Shown: one piece after another, positions 17,301-28,465 of the stretch
How positions within the stretch are numbered: the first letter of the stretch is position 1
Layout: the number at the start of each line of letters is the position of its first letter
Program-made: the position numbers and the translations under genes
NCBI GenBank assembly: GCA_958009085.1
Contig: OY253682.1
Span: 915,795-979,794 of the forward strand
Length of the DNA stretch: 64,000 bases
From: Protoeuglena noctilucae
Taxonomy: Eukaryota > Chlorophyta > Pedinophyceae > Marsupiomonadales > Marsupiomonadaceae
Direction: 5' to 3'
Notes under the pieces: model-generated
Told to the model about the DNA's origin: nothing
The model's input: the letters and a program-made list of their open reading frames with translations, nothing else
The model's database searches: none

Positions 17301-17764
17301 CCTACGAGAACGACGGCGACGGCCAGGCCCCACCTTGCCCTGGTGGATGAACGACTCGACGCAAGAGACGATGTTCGGATGGCTCAGGGACTGGAGGACC
17401 TGCGCGGGCGAGGCAGAAAGGGCTAGGGTTGCGCCGGTCATGCCGGGCCGGTCGGGAACGAGCGCCGCGCCCGGCCAGCGACGGGGGAGGGCAGGACGCA
17501 AAGCGACTGGAGCATTCCTGCCGACGGGCCCGAGCAGCGATGGCCGGTAACGCGGGCGCGGGGACGTCACATGCGCGCAACTCCCCGCGACGCAAAGGCC
17601 CTCACCCGCGCCTCCAGCTGCGCGGCCTCCGGCTCCTGGCGCGGCATGCGAGACACGTCAATTTCCTTGATGACGTACGTCTTGCCATCGTGGATGTTGG
17701 TGACCTTGATGGCCTGGCCAAACGACCCCCGCCCCAGCACAGGGCCCTTCTTGTACTTGTCCAT
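11393..17764 (-). CDS. NEK1/NEK5-like protein kinase with long coiled-coil region
   Basis: The ATG at 17764 begins [19 protein letters not shown], and the kinase domain (about residues 4-260) is spread over six or more exons. Visible signatures are [81 protein letters not shown] and [20 protein letters not shown]. These match NEK1/NEK5 closely. Exons between about 15.9 and 12.5 kb encode Arg/Pro-rich and strongly charged helical segments such as RERVSR and [18 protein letters not shown]. Near the end, [18 protein letters not shown] and a last exon (11558-11393) with [20 protein letters not shown] match the conserved NEK1 C terminus, so both ends are present. NEK1-type kinases act at cilia and basal bodies and in DNA-damage signalling. 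It is divergent from the DNAAF9 gene. Middle exon borders are uncertain. Confidence 0.85.
11523..11670 (-). repeat. Duplicated exon start with acceptor (last NEK1-like exon)
   Basis: On the minus strand the last exon begins TCGCCTGGAGGACCAGGC after a CAG. The 42 bases at 11523-11564 recur at 11629-11670 with a few substitutions, including the CAG acceptor, so the intron contains a second potential start for this exon. Confidence 0.85.
11831..11980 (-). repeat. Duplicated exon end with donor (penultimate NEK1-like exon)
   Basis: The minus-strand exon end encoding EDRFYKAYR and its GTGAG donor (11945-11980) has a copy at 11831-11865 with about five changes. One extra base in the copy would break the frame. 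Confidence 0.85.
12108..12220 (-). repeat. Duplicated exon start with acceptor (NEK1-like)
   Basis: The block starting GACGTCTGC and ending CGTGGGGGGGTCATGCCATG occurs at 12108-12155 and again at 12179-12220. On the minus strand each contains a CAG acceptor before ACGTC, the start of the exon that precedes the [11 protein letters not shown] segment. Confidence 0.75.
12298..12561 (-). repeat. Exon-end plus donor present two to three times (NEK1-like)
   Basis: The 26 bases at 12536-12561, which on the minus strand hold the end of an acidic exon (GLDEEEGE) and its GTGAGG donor, recur identically at 12428-12453. A looser copy lies at about 12299-12322. The rest of this intron is C-rich and built from related CATCCACTCACACCCC-like units. 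Confidence 0.8.
15237..15345 (-). repeat. Duplicated exon end with donor (NEK1-like, coiled-coil exon)
   Basis: ACCCTCTCCCTCTCCCTCAGC occurs at about 15246-15266 and 15320-15340. On the minus strand the second is the exon end LREREVS-type coding sequence with a GTGAGG donor, and the first is an intronic copy followed by GTAGCA. Confidence 0.7.
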
Positions 17765-18130
17765 CGCGCCGGCTCGCTCGCCGTGCCAGGGTGTCGGTAG
17801 AACTCTCTAAGTGCCGAAGCAGCGCCCACTCCCCGACCCGCGCGGCAGGACGGGCTCCGCACGGGGGGTTGATGGGACCGGGCGTCCCACTAGCAGCAGG
17901 CGGGTCTGCCCGCCCGTTTGCATCTGATACGTATGGCACAGCTAGGCCTGAGGGGTCGTTCAAAGCCCGCGGCTTCAGGGGCAAACCAGAAGCTTTGCCC
18001 TGGATGGACTTCCAAAAGGTCCCTTGCGTCCCGTGGCTTCATGCGGCTTCATTTGTCGGCACAGGCGAGCCTCACGGGCGGTCGCAGCCCATTCGGGCCC
18101 GGACACTCCGCCTGGCGCGGCAGGACAAGA
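17765..18130. promoter_or_regulatory. Divergent promoter region, NEK1-like / DNAAF9
   Basis: 366 bases between the start codons of two genes whose families are both tied to cilia. A single bidirectional promoter would be enough to co-express them. I see no clear X-box (RFX) palindrome by eye. Confidence 0.55.
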
Positions 18131-21100
18131 ATGGCCGATGCGATGACCGTCGGCCTCAGGCTGGCCCGCCTGCGGTGCGTCCTTCGCGACCGTGGTCTGG
18201 ACGCCATGCTGCTGGTGCCCGGCGTGGACGGCAGGGACAACTTGCCCGCGCGGCAGGTGTTGGGCTGGGCTTTGCTCGGGCGCAGCGGTTCCGAGGCTCT
18301 CGAGGGATCCCGCCTGCCAGAGCCCCTCGAGGACTGCTTCTTCGTCCTGCGGCCGTCATCTCTGGACGTTTATTGCCCCCCCGCGGCGCGGCGCGACTTG
18401 CAGCTCCTCTCCTGCGAGGTGCGTTCGTGCGTGCGCGGACCGCCCGGGCGCCTGTGAGGCCCGTTTGAAAGTGTAATTACACACGTACCCTGCTGCGCTC
18501 CTCCGCAGGGGTTCCTGCGCCTGCATGGTCCCGGGGAGGCTGTCGAAGGCGACGCTGATGCCGAGGAGGCCTGGAAGGTCGGCTGCTTCGTCCACTGCCT
18601 CTCCGGTCTGCGGTCGGTGGGCGTGCCCCTCACTCCGAAACCCGACGGCAGCGGCGGTGACCCCATGGAGGTGGAGCGGTGGCCGCTGGTGCAGGCGTAC
18701 GGCGCCGAGGGTGTCGGCCGCCCCGGCTTCTTCTCCCTCAACTTCCAAGTGGTCGACGTGGGGCAGGTCAGTGGATATGGGGGCTCTCAAATGGCGGGGG
18801 GGTTTTGATAACTGCACGTGACACATGCAATTGCCATGCTCTCCACGCAGGATGTCATGGAGTGCATCACTCGCCTGGACGGTGCGGCGCTGGCGGCGGT
18901 GGAGCGGGGTGGGGCGGCCCGGGTGGCGCAGGCGTGGGCGGAGGGCATGCAGCGGGCCAAGGGTGAGAGGGTCACGCGATGGGGGCTGCAGGGGCGTGAT
19001 GAGGGCCGTGGATGCGTGCATGAGCTACAAGGACGACATGCGGGATACTGGATGTGTCACTTGGCTCGCACCTTCAGGCATGCCCCACGATCGCCGATGG
19101 CGCGAGGCCACGACCGACACCCTCGCTGCCCCCCTGCGCACTCTCTGGGACTTTGGCACCCTGCGTGTGCCGGAGGGTGTGACCCCGGCGCACCTCCCCG
19201 TGCGGGCGGGGGCGGGGGCGGGCGCGGCGTCGTTGTCTTTGCCACTTGCGGACGTGCCAGAGGGAACGGGCCTGCATCCGCAACCCATCGTGGGGTGAGA
19301 CGCGCTGTGAGACACGCAGATGGGATAAAGCACAAAGTGTTTGCGGGGATGGGCGGGAATCGAGATTCCATAGCTGTGCATCGCCAAGCGCCTCACAGGA
19401 CCATGCAGACACTCATCTGCCTTCCCTCATCACCGCAGCGATGGCGGCGCCCCTGCTCCCCACGCGGTGGTGGAGGGCGTCGACCCCCCCAGCGGCGTCT
19501 ACGCGGCACGGACGGTGTTGACGACGCATGCGAGTAGTACAGAAGCCCAGCGAGACCTGGCGGACATGGGGGCGGACGACGAGGTGGGGCGCATGCACGG
19601 AGCACGGGCACAGAGCGGTAGCGGTGCTTGCATGCGCATACGGATGTATCCTTTTGCCAACCGCAGGACCGTCTTTTGATGCACGACGATGATGAGCAGC
19701 TGCAGGCGTCTCGACAAGCCATGGCAGGAGCGCCGGCAGCGTCTGCCCTCGCCGCAGCTGCCGCCCTTGCCCTCCGCCGCGCCTGCCGCGCTGCCGCAGC
19801 CGTGGCGCAGCGAGCCGTGGCGCGCGCGGACGGGGCGGCCATGGCCATAGCAGACATTCGTGAGGTGACTGGTGTTGTAACACTCACACCACCCCTATTA
19901 TCCTGCTTGGGCTCAAACCATGTCACCTTCATTGCCTGTATGCCAACGCGCCAGCCCTCTCTCGCCCCTTCAGGAGGCTCGCCAGGCCGCTCTCGCATCT
20001 CTTGCACCCCTGCCCCCCGCCCTGGACCCCTCCCACCTCTCCCTCGACCTCTGGCCCACCTCACCCTGGCGCACCGCACCGTCGCCCCTCCCCGCCGCCC
20101 ACCCCGACCGCCTCCTGGCAGTCCGCGCCTCGCTCCCGGCCACCGCATGGCCCGCAGAGATGGCCGCAACCGGGGGCGCTGTCCATGGCGACACATTCAC
20201 CTTGTGCCGCCCAGAGCACGACAGCTGGGGTGGCACGGACTCAGAGCACAGCCGCGATGACGGGCCCTTACCCCGGTGCCTCACCGCGGCTGTCCCGGCG
20301 CTGTCGTCGTGGGCCGTGGCGCTGTGCGAGGCGAGGGCGGAGGGGCAGGCGCGGCGAGTCCTGGCCACACGCACCACCGCCCAAGCCGCGCCATACCGGG
20401 AGCGAGGGGCGCCAGCCACATCCACATCCACATCCGTCAGCTCTTCCCCCCTCTCGCACTGCCTGCTGCGTGCCGCCCATGCTCGCGTGGCTGTGGCTGC
20501 CTGCGACGATGTGGTGGAGGTCCCTGGGGCGCTGTCGTGCTTTGCGGACGGCCTGGCCTTCATTCCTGACAGCAGCCTCCCTCCGCTGGTCATCCGCCTG
20601 CACCCGTCGCGCGTGGCGAGGGTGCGGGTGCAGGGTGGGGCAGCGGTGGTGATCGAGATGGCAAGGGCGGGGGCGAGTGACGGGGTTCGACAGCAGAGCG
20701 GAAATGCGGAGGCAGGGATAGGCGATGACTGCGAGTCGCGCCCGCTGTCGCTGTGCTGGCCTCCCCTGTCCGCCCTTCCTGGCTTTGAGGGGTGCGTGGC
20801 TCTGGCGATTGATGCCTTAGGGCCTGGGCCGGCGAGGACAATGCGGTCGGCGGTGCTGGGGGCCTGGGAGCTCGCGTGTTTGGCCAACGGGGTGGGGTTT
20901 GCTAGGGAAGAGGCGCGGGGAGAGGAGGGGCAAAGCGACGATGGGGAGGGTGTGAACCCGAGTGTCCTCCGTCGCTGGCTTCGGACCCAGGCTTTCAGCT
21001 CTGCGGGTGACGTGCCTCGTGGCTTGAGAGACGCGATGGGTGACCCCACTGCTGCTGGGATGGCCATGGACGTGGCAGAGGCGGTGGCAATGGCACCCGA

Positions 21101-22744
21101 CGTGGCGCGACTGGTGCGGGGCAAGGGCAGCGCGATGCGTGCGGCGGGGGCCTCGAGGTGTACCTGCTCGTGGGTCCGCCCGGCGCGGACGTGGCGGCGG
21201 TGGGGGCGCGGGTGGCGGAGCTGGCGGGGGCGTCCCGACGGTGGGCGGTGGCACGCAAGCCGTCGATGGGGTGGGCCGGGGCGCCCATGGACCTCACCGG
21301 CAGCGAATATGAGATGTGGAAAGCGGAGCGGGACGCGTGGAAGAGGGCGGGATGCGCTGCGCCCAGCGGTGCGGTTGGCGACCGCAGCGATCGCGACCGC
21401 CCCCCGGCACTGCTGTGGTGCATGTGGGGGTACGGCTCGGCAGTGGACGCTGCGCAGTGGGTCTTGCGAGCTCCAAAGGGCGCCCCACCTCGCGCGCTGC
21501 GTGCCGTGGTAGCCGTGGTGCGGCCGGGGGACGTGGCGGGTGGCGGGGGTGCCGCCTTCCCAGCCATGAGCGCGAGCTGTGCCGTGGGGCCCGTGCTGCA
21601 CCCGGGATTGGTGGACACGGCTGTGGTGGCGGCGCGGCCCTTCGAGGAGGCGGGGCCAGCCGTGGCGGTGCTGTCAGGGCGGCTCCCGGGTGCGCGTGTG
21701 GTGCAGATGTCTGCGCTGGCAGCAGCGGCAGACGAGCTGCTGCAGCCGGCAAAGCCCGACCCGCGCGCGGTCGCGGCCGCGTGCCTGGCGCGGGGACTGT
21801 GGTCGGGCGAAGCGAGCGTGGCTGTGGGGCATGGCGTGGCGGTGGGGCTGCGTGGGGACGTGGATGGGGCGCGGCTGGTAGAGGCAGTGCGGGGTGCCGT
21901 AGACAGTGGTCGCCGCGCAGAGGAAGGTCCCCCGCCGCTGGAGGAGCGCCCGGGTGAGCATGGCGGACGGGAACAGAGCGGGGCAGGTGCAAGATATGGC
22001 CTAGTCAGCATGCTGTGTCTCTTTGCAATCATGTTCTTCCTCCTGTGACCCTCTCAGGTGGCGTACTCTGGCGCCGCATCCACGGCGTCCGTGGCCGCTT
22101 CCTAACCCCGGACGGCGCCACGCTGTGGCTGCACTGTGACGCGGTGACGGGGGAGGTGGACGTCAGCGATGGGGCGGCAGGGGAGGCACTGCCGGCGGTG
22201 AGCAAGCGCGACAGAAAGTGGCTTGTATTGCACACGAAGACCCGATCTCTGCACTTCTGCGTACATGCACCTCTTCACAGCTCCACCACTGGCTGCTTTA
22301 TACTGCACTTCACGCGACCTATGCCAGTCTCTCACAACCCTACGAGTCACCTGCCCTTCATCGTACTCGCAGGGCCTGTCCGGTGCATTCGTGCTGTGGG
22401 GCCCGGGGGTGAACCTGGCCACTGCACAAGACGTGCTGTGCCGAGCAGGTCCCCTGGCCCCGAAAAGGGAGGCCACGCTCACAGCCCCGCCCGCATCTGT
22501 GATGGATGCGCTGTCGCGGGAACTGAGAGCCGGGCCCGCTCCTGAGGGATGGGCTTTCGATGGGTGGGGATACGTGGATGCGTGGGGCAGGACTAGAGAT
22601 GCCCACCCGGGGCTGGATGAGGCGGCGGCGAGGTGGCTGGCGGAGCACAACGCGGGGGTGGGGGCACGCAATGCAGAGGCGGAGGCGGCGTGGGCGCGGG
22701 TGCGGCCGCTGAGAGTGGAGGCGTACGGTGGGGCCAACGCTTGA
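18131..22744 (+). CDS. Dynein axonemal assembly factor 9 homologue
   Basis: The ATG is at 18131 and the stop ends at 22744, with about ten exons. The protein begins with a segment containing MLLVPGVDGRDNLPARQVLG. Family landmarks continue through the gene in the same order as human DNAAF9 (formerly C20orf194): MEVERWPLVQAYGAEGVG with GFFSLNFQVVDV, SGVYAARTVL, LTAAVPALSSWAVALCEAR, LSCFADGLAFIP, VYLLVGPPGADVAAVGARVA, and a C-terminal FDGWGYVDAWGRTRDAHPGL. DNAAF9 helps preassemble and deliver outer dynein arms, so a functional gene implies motile cilia. The exon at about 19974-21150 is long and ends in an Ala-rich helical stretch. The VGPPGADV segment resembles a P-loop but lacks the GK(S/T), as in the family. 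The divergent neighbour is the NEK1-like kinase. Confidence 0.85.
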
Positions 22745-23513
22745 GGGAGCGGCTGCGCGTGACAAACGCAAGACTGCCAGCAGGGTGCGAGGTTTCGCAC
22801 AGCACGATGCAGCGCATGCGACGGGGGAGCTATAGCAGCGCTTCCTTTGCGCCTTGAAGGCGTCAGACGCTGCTTGAAGGCAGATGTGGCCAGATGAATG
22901 CAATATGCATCCAAAGCCGTGTGAGTAAAGCGTTCAGGAAGCACGCGTGTGCTCTATCTAGTCAGTCAGACAGGCCTGACTGGGCAGCTTTGCCGCTTTC
23001 AATGCCCCGACGCACGAGAAGTCTTGTGTGATCGTCAGCTGCGGTGTCTCTCTCGCCAAGCGTGTTCTCTGTCCGCCTTAATCCGACCCAAAAATCTAAC
23101 GCTACCACGGGAAGGACGAAGCGAGGATGCAGCGCAGCAGCTGTGTAGATCACCTGTAAACAAAATTTTGCTGGGTGCTTCCGGGGCCAGAGAGAGTGCC
23201 AGCGGGGCGCGCTGGAGCCACCAAGGACTGGGCGCTTTCCCCAGCCGCTTCCTCATCAAAGCGGCAATCCGTCTCCTTTTCTGGGTATAATTTGATGCAA
23301 TGGCTTGCGTTCAAACCTTTTAAACGCCCCTGAGTGCCTGGATAGTCGGCTGCGGAGGCGGTCAAGGCAGATCCCTTGCGTGGCCCTCTGCGCCTGGTTA
23401 CGTGGTCCGTCCTGCTTTTTAGCATGATTGCAAGCGCACAGTCAAGGCGCAAGTCGTTCGGCAGGGCCGTCGGCGCCCGGTATGTCGTTCCGGCGCCGGG
23501 AAGGGGCGCCGAC
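22745..23513. other. Intergenic, DNAAF9 to WD40 gene
   Basis: About 770 bases with average composition and no recognisable gene. Short open frames here show no family motif. A TGTAA at about 23153 could be a polyadenylation signal for DNAAF9. The rest should hold the WD40 gene promoter. Confidence 0.4.
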
Positions 23514-25641
23514 ATGGCACTGACCAAGCAAGGCCCGCCGTGCGCGCAGGCGGGCTGTGAGAGGCGTCCGGACTTCTACAGCTCTTGCAGTGACGTTCAC
23601 TCCACTGTACTGGTTTGCACGATCTCCCAGAACCAGCAAACGGTCGCGGAGGTTCGCGGAGGTGGGCGCGTCTTTAAGGGTATGGCAAACTTTGCGGAGG
23701 AGAGGCGCGCTGAAGCGGTGAGAGGGACGGGGATGCCGGGGCGGAAAGACTCTGGCGGATGTGATGGATGCATGCCCGGGCAGGGCCGGACGGTGGAGGT
23801 GTAACGCAAACTGCAGCGTGACAGTGGCATTCTGTCGCCCGCAGTTGCAAGGATTATCAGCTGGACAGGAGGCGTGCAGCCCGCACATGGACTGGGGACA
23901 TCATGGCATCGTCAACTCGGTGGCCTTCTCCCCGGACGGCAAGCTGCTGGCGAGCGGGTCCGTGGACAAGACGGTCAAGCTGTGGGATGCGGCGACGGGG
24001 GCTGAGGTGCACACACTGGCCGGGCACTGTTGGTCGGTGAACTCGGTGGCCTTCTCGCCGGATGGGGAGCTGCTGGCAAGCGGGTCTGAGGACAAGACGA
24101 TTAAGCTGTGGGACCCGGCAACGGGTGCGGAGGTGCGCACGCTGTGCGGGCACCTGGATAGAGTGACCTCGGCGGCCTTTTCTCCCGATGGCAAGCTGCT
24201 GGCGAGCGCGTCGTGGGACAAGACCGTCAGGGTGTGGGACGCGGCGACGGGGGAGGAGGTGCACACACTGTCAGGCCACCTGGATAGGGTGACCTCTGTG
24301 GCCTTCTCGCCCGACGGCAAAGTGGTGGCGAGCGGGTCCTCTGATCAGACGGTCAGGGTGTGGGACCCGGCCGCGGGTGCTGAGGTGCGCACGCTGTCAG
24401 GGCACTCTGGGGCGGTGCTCTCGGTTGCCTTCTCGCCTGACGGCAGGCTCCTGGCGAGCGGGTCTTCTGATCAGATGGTGAAGCTGTGGGACCCGGCGAC
24501 GGGTGCGGAAATGCACACGCTGTCCGGGGACTGCGGGGATGTGAACTCGGTGGCCTTTTCGCCAGATGGGAAGCGGGTAGCAACCGGGTCTAATAACTTT
24601 ACTGCCAGACTGTGGGACGTGGCGATGGAGACGGTGCTGCACACGCTGTCCAGAGAGCTGTCCGGGCACCGCGGGGCGGTGTATTCGGTGGCCTTCTCAC
24701 CCGACGGCAAGGTGCTGGCGACCGGGTCAAGTGACTATACGGTCAAGCTGTGGGACGCGGTGACAGCGACGGAGTTACGCACCCTGTCCGGGCACAGTGG
24801 GGCGGTGTTCTTGGTGGCACCGTCGCCCGATGGCAAGCTGGTGGCGAGTGGATCTGGGGACAAGACGGTCAAGCTGTGGTCGGTGGTTACCGGGATGGAG
24901 GTGCGCACCCTGTCCGGGCACTGTGGGACGGTGTTTTCGATGGCCTTCTCGCCCGACGGGAAGCTGCTCGCAAGCGGGTCGGATGACAAGACGGCTAAGC
25001 TTTGGGACGCAGCGACGGGCGCGGAGGTGCGCACACTGCCCGTGCATTCTGGGGATGTAAACTCGGTCGCCTTTTCTCCCGACGGAAAGGTGCTCGCGAG
25101 TGGGTCGAATGACCGTACGGTGAAGCTGTGGGACGTGGCGACAGGGGCGGTGCTGCACACGCTCTCCGGGCACCTTGATAGGGTAACCTCGGTGGCTTTC
25201 TCGCCGGATGGGGAGCTGCTGGCAAGCGGGTCCGTGGACACAAAGGTCAAGCTGTGGGACCCGGCAACAGGGGCTGAGGTGTGCACGCTGTCTGGGCACT
25301 CTGGGGACGTAAACACGGTGGCATTCTCGCCGGATGGCAAGTTGCTGGCGAGTGGGTCGGATGACAATACGGTCAAGCTGTGGGACGTTGCGACGGGTGC
25401 GGAGGTGCGCACCCTCTCCGGGCACTTTGATCGGGTCACCTCCGTAGCCTTCTCGCCCGACGGCAAGCTGCTAGCGAGCGCGTCGTGGGATGAGACAGTC
25501 AGGGTGTGGGACGCGGCAACGGGGACAGAGGCACGCGAGCTGTTCACACACTCTGGGCTGGTGGCCTCCGTGGCTTTCTTGTCGGACGGGATGAATCTTG
25601 CGTCCGGTTACGGCCACAAAGCTCGGTTGCTGAGGTTGTAG
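23514..25641 (+). CDS. WD40 protein with 14 near-identical repeats (two propellers)
   Basis: The repeat region (about 23908-25641) is one uninterrupted exon, in contrast with its split neighbours. It holds 14 WD40 units of 42 residues with consensus SVAFSPDGKLLASGS, then D-TVKLWD and ATGAEV-TLSGH. That number fits two seven-bladed propellers. Unit 6 carries a four-residue insertion (RELS), and the last unit is degenerate and ends the protein at RLLRL. No kinase, NACHT or F-box domain is joined to it. The start is unsure. An intronless reading would begin at the ATG at 23887 (MDWGHHGIVNSV). A likelier model has a 5' exon from an ATG at 23514 (MALTKQGPPCAQAGCERRPD), with donor GAG|GTGTAA near 23800 joined in phase to an acceptor near 23843. 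The repeat style resembles bacterial and cyanobacterial WD40 proteins. Function unknown; probably a binding scaffold. Confidence 0.85.
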
Positions 25642-25744
25642 GGCGTTGTTAGCATTAGTGGTAGGGTTCAATCGTACTGTCTCCACGCCTTTGTTACACG
25701 CATCTCCATGCCACTGACCCCAGCCCATGCACCACCCGCAAGCG
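25642..25744. other. Short convergent intergenic region
   Basis: Only about 103 bases separate the stop codons of the WD40 gene and the STK16-like gene, so their transcripts must overlap or terminate very close together. Confidence 0.6.
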
Positions 25745-27996
25745 TCACCCCTCGTCCCCCACCCCCGCCATGTTTGCTCTCATCTCCCTCGCTTTGGCCA
25801 TGACCTCTTTGATCCCCGGGCGCTGCTGCTGTGGCTGCATGCACATCTCCACCAGGGATCTCAGAGCGCCGCTGTACTCTGGGGGAGCGGGGCCTGGGCC
25901 CTGCGGATGCCGAAGCGATGCGGTCCTGTTCAGTATAGATGGATGGCTTGTCCATGAATAGAAAGAGATGGTGGCAAACGGAGAGGGTATGATAAAAGTG
26001 CAGCCAGAGATGGTGGCAAACAGCTACACGAGCAACCCATTGTTACAAATAGAGCCGCAGCTTCCTGCACAACCCTGCCCCACATCACCGCATAGCCCCT
26101 CACACCTCCACACACTCCCAACATCCCCCCCTTCCTCGCCTCAGGCCACCGCATGCGCCCACTGAGCACGGCCAGCGCGATGCTCCCTCCCCCCTCCCTC
26201 AGCGCGTAATCAAAAGGCCCCTCCCCAAACATCGCGAAGTAGGCCGTCGCACCCAACGACCACACATCCACCCTCTCGTCGACCGACCCAGGCATAGGGG
26301 GCTCGAACAGCTCAGGGGCGCGGTAGGGCGCGGTGGAGTGAGCCTCTGCCTGCTCCTTGACCACCATCATGGTGTGGAAGTCACGCACGGTACGACGCGC
26401 CTCGCAACAACTGCCAAAGTCCACCAAAACTGCCCGATAGTGCACCCCGCTTGATGCTCCGGCTGTCACTCCGTTATCCATGGACGCTATCCCTAACTCC
26501 GCCATCTCCACCTCGCGATCGGCGTCACCACCCGTGCCATTGTGGCGCCTTGCCCGCGCCCGGTGCCGCGCCCCGCTTCCCCCCGACCACTCCCGCCCCG
26601 ACCCCCCTGCCCTCTCCACCAAATGCGCCCTCTCTCGCCGCCACTCGTCGCCGAACGCCGCCCACTCCCCGTCCTCCCCATCGCCCTCGTGTGCCGCACA
26701 GGCAACCCCGTTGCCGCGGTGGCGACCCTCGGCCTCAACTAACGAAGGTGGGCTGCTGGTCACAGATGTGGGCTTGAACTGCGGGCCTGTGCTGGAACTG
26801 GCATCCCGACGCTGCGAGTGGGGACAGAAAGAGACTGCAATGGTGAGAGTCACGATATGCGGGGTGCCTGGTTGGCAGAGCGTTGCGACAGCGACTCTGA
26901 CGAGTGATGGCTGTTTCTTGACAATACACCCTCGCTGCTCCTGCAGCCCTATAAGCATGTCCCTCTTGCCCCATGTCACTCTTCGTGTGTCATTCTCGCC
27001 TGCACGAGCACGTTGAGTGGCTTGACGTCGCAGTGGGCGAGGGGTGGGTCCTGGGAGTGCAGGGCCAGTAGAGCATCCGCCACCTGCAAGGGAGGCAAGA
27101 GTAGAAAGTCACGAATGCTCACGTGCAGCGACAGGCCCACCACACCCATCCACGCTCAGTCATCCGCACCCACGTATGCTCACTTGCAGCAGCAGGTCCA
27201 CCACATCAATGGGCGCCATCCACTCCCTCCGGCTCCTCATGGCCCCCACCAGATCCGCCAGGCTCCCCTCGGCATAGAGAGGGAACACCATGTACACCAC
27301 TCGCGCCACCCCCACCCGCGCCTCATCGGGGAAGGGCGGTACCTCTGCCGCAGCGATCAGCTCGATGGCGCAGGCGGAGCGCTCCCCCGCGCGACGGAGC
27401 ACGTCGATCTCACGCCTGGCGAGGGGTGCGGGTGGGGAACGAGTGAGGTGGGATGTGGGTGGGGCGAACACACAGAGGTGGGGCGCAGGTGAAATGTGTA
27501 GAGTTTGGTGCAGTGGAAGCAGAGTTGAATGATGCAGACTGCTACATCTTCTCTTCCCCTTCCCCGTCTGCTCTCTCCTTGCCTGGCATCTTCCGCCTGC
27601 TCGTCGCTCTGGCACAACACGCGCTTGACGGCGTACTCGCGGGCGGGAGGGTCCGCGCCCTCAGCCACGGGGCCCGCGAACCGCACCAGCTTGGCTAACA
27701 GAACCTGGGAATAACCGCCCTCCGCGATCTGCGCGCTCCGAGCGATCCGCGGATGCGCACGTCGCAGCGGGTTAGCTCGCGAGCTCGCGCGCTCGCTGAG
27801 GAAGATTCCGCGCCGACCCGGGACTCACCAGTCCGCACAGACGCAACTGATAGTCCCCGACTGTAACCTGCCGGGCCCCTGATTCGAGGACGCGGCTGAG
27901 CAGCGACTCCCCGGCTTTGTAGGCAGACGTGCACAGCGTCCCGACGAGCCCGCTGAACGGATCCCAGCACGAGAACAAGCCAGGAGGGGCGTCCAT
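25745..27996 (-). CDS. STK16-like (NAK family) Ser/Thr kinase
   Basis: The ATG at 27996 begins MDAPPGLFSCWDPFSGLVG. An intron after YQLRLCGL joins an exon with IAEGGYSQVLLAKLVRFAG, the glycine loop in its STK16/GAK form, and EYAVKRVLCQSDEQAEDAR with the ATP-binding lysine. Next come VYMVFPLYAEGSLADLV, the catalytic stretch LAHCDVKPLNVLVQ, and a large acidic-basic insert. Then VLVDFGSC (DFG), STAPYRAPELFEPP and DVWSLGATAYFAMFGEGPFD match STK16 closely. A last exon reads LRSLVEMCMQPQQQRPGI. In the catalytic loop HCD replaces the usual HRD. The insert before DFG, about 100 residues, is absent from human STK16. STK16 is a Golgi- and membrane-linked kinase, usually acylated at an N-terminal Gly/Cys; here Cys10 is a candidate by position only. 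Confidence 0.85.
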
Positions 27997-28465
27997 GGCG
28001 ATTTAAGGGCACAGGCATCAGACTCGAGGCCGCGAGGGTGCATGCACGCGTGACTTCGAGGCCTGCAGTCGTAGCACGGACTGTTTGCTGAAAGCGGCTG
28101 CGCGAGAGGGACCCGTGAAGGACACATAACACGACCGAGCAACGCGCTTCATCTCTCGGCGGGCCGGCTCTCGCAGATTATACGTTGCCCTACCGGCGTG
28201 TCACAGACTCACTCAGGCCGCAGCGCGCCCCACCTGGGCTGCGACGATGACCCGAGGGGCATTAGCTTTGGGTGGGTTAAGACATCGTGGGTAGGGCTTG
28301 CACGAATTCCCACCCATGCGGATGCCAAGCCTAAGGGTCGGACGCAGCGTGGCCGTGCTGGCCCAGATGGATTGCTGCTGCGCATGCACCGCATTCAGTA
28401 GCAAACTCGCATTAATGTAGTCGCTCGCATATCCCTAGGAGGTGTCGAGGAGCGTCCCGCGGGAC
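27997..28465. promoter_or_regulatory. Divergent promoter region, STK16-like / SEN1-like
   Basis: 469 bases between two divergent start codons. There are no recognisable RNA genes and no clear TATA box. Short ORFs on both strands lack homology I can recognise. Confidence 0.5.

Noticed and set aside
19970-21601. A 543-codon open frame antisense to DNAAF9
   Set aside because: Composition is that of a reverse-strand shadow, and the plus strand carries conserved DNAAF9 motifs.
22949-23290. A 113-codon plus-strand open frame upstream of the WD40 gene
   Set aside because: No motif, no supporting splice context, and a length expected by chance here.
23907-25560. The 126-base periodic DNA repeat as a satellite
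   Set aside because: The period encodes WD40 blades in one open frame with conserved Asp, His and Trp, so it is a coding repeat.
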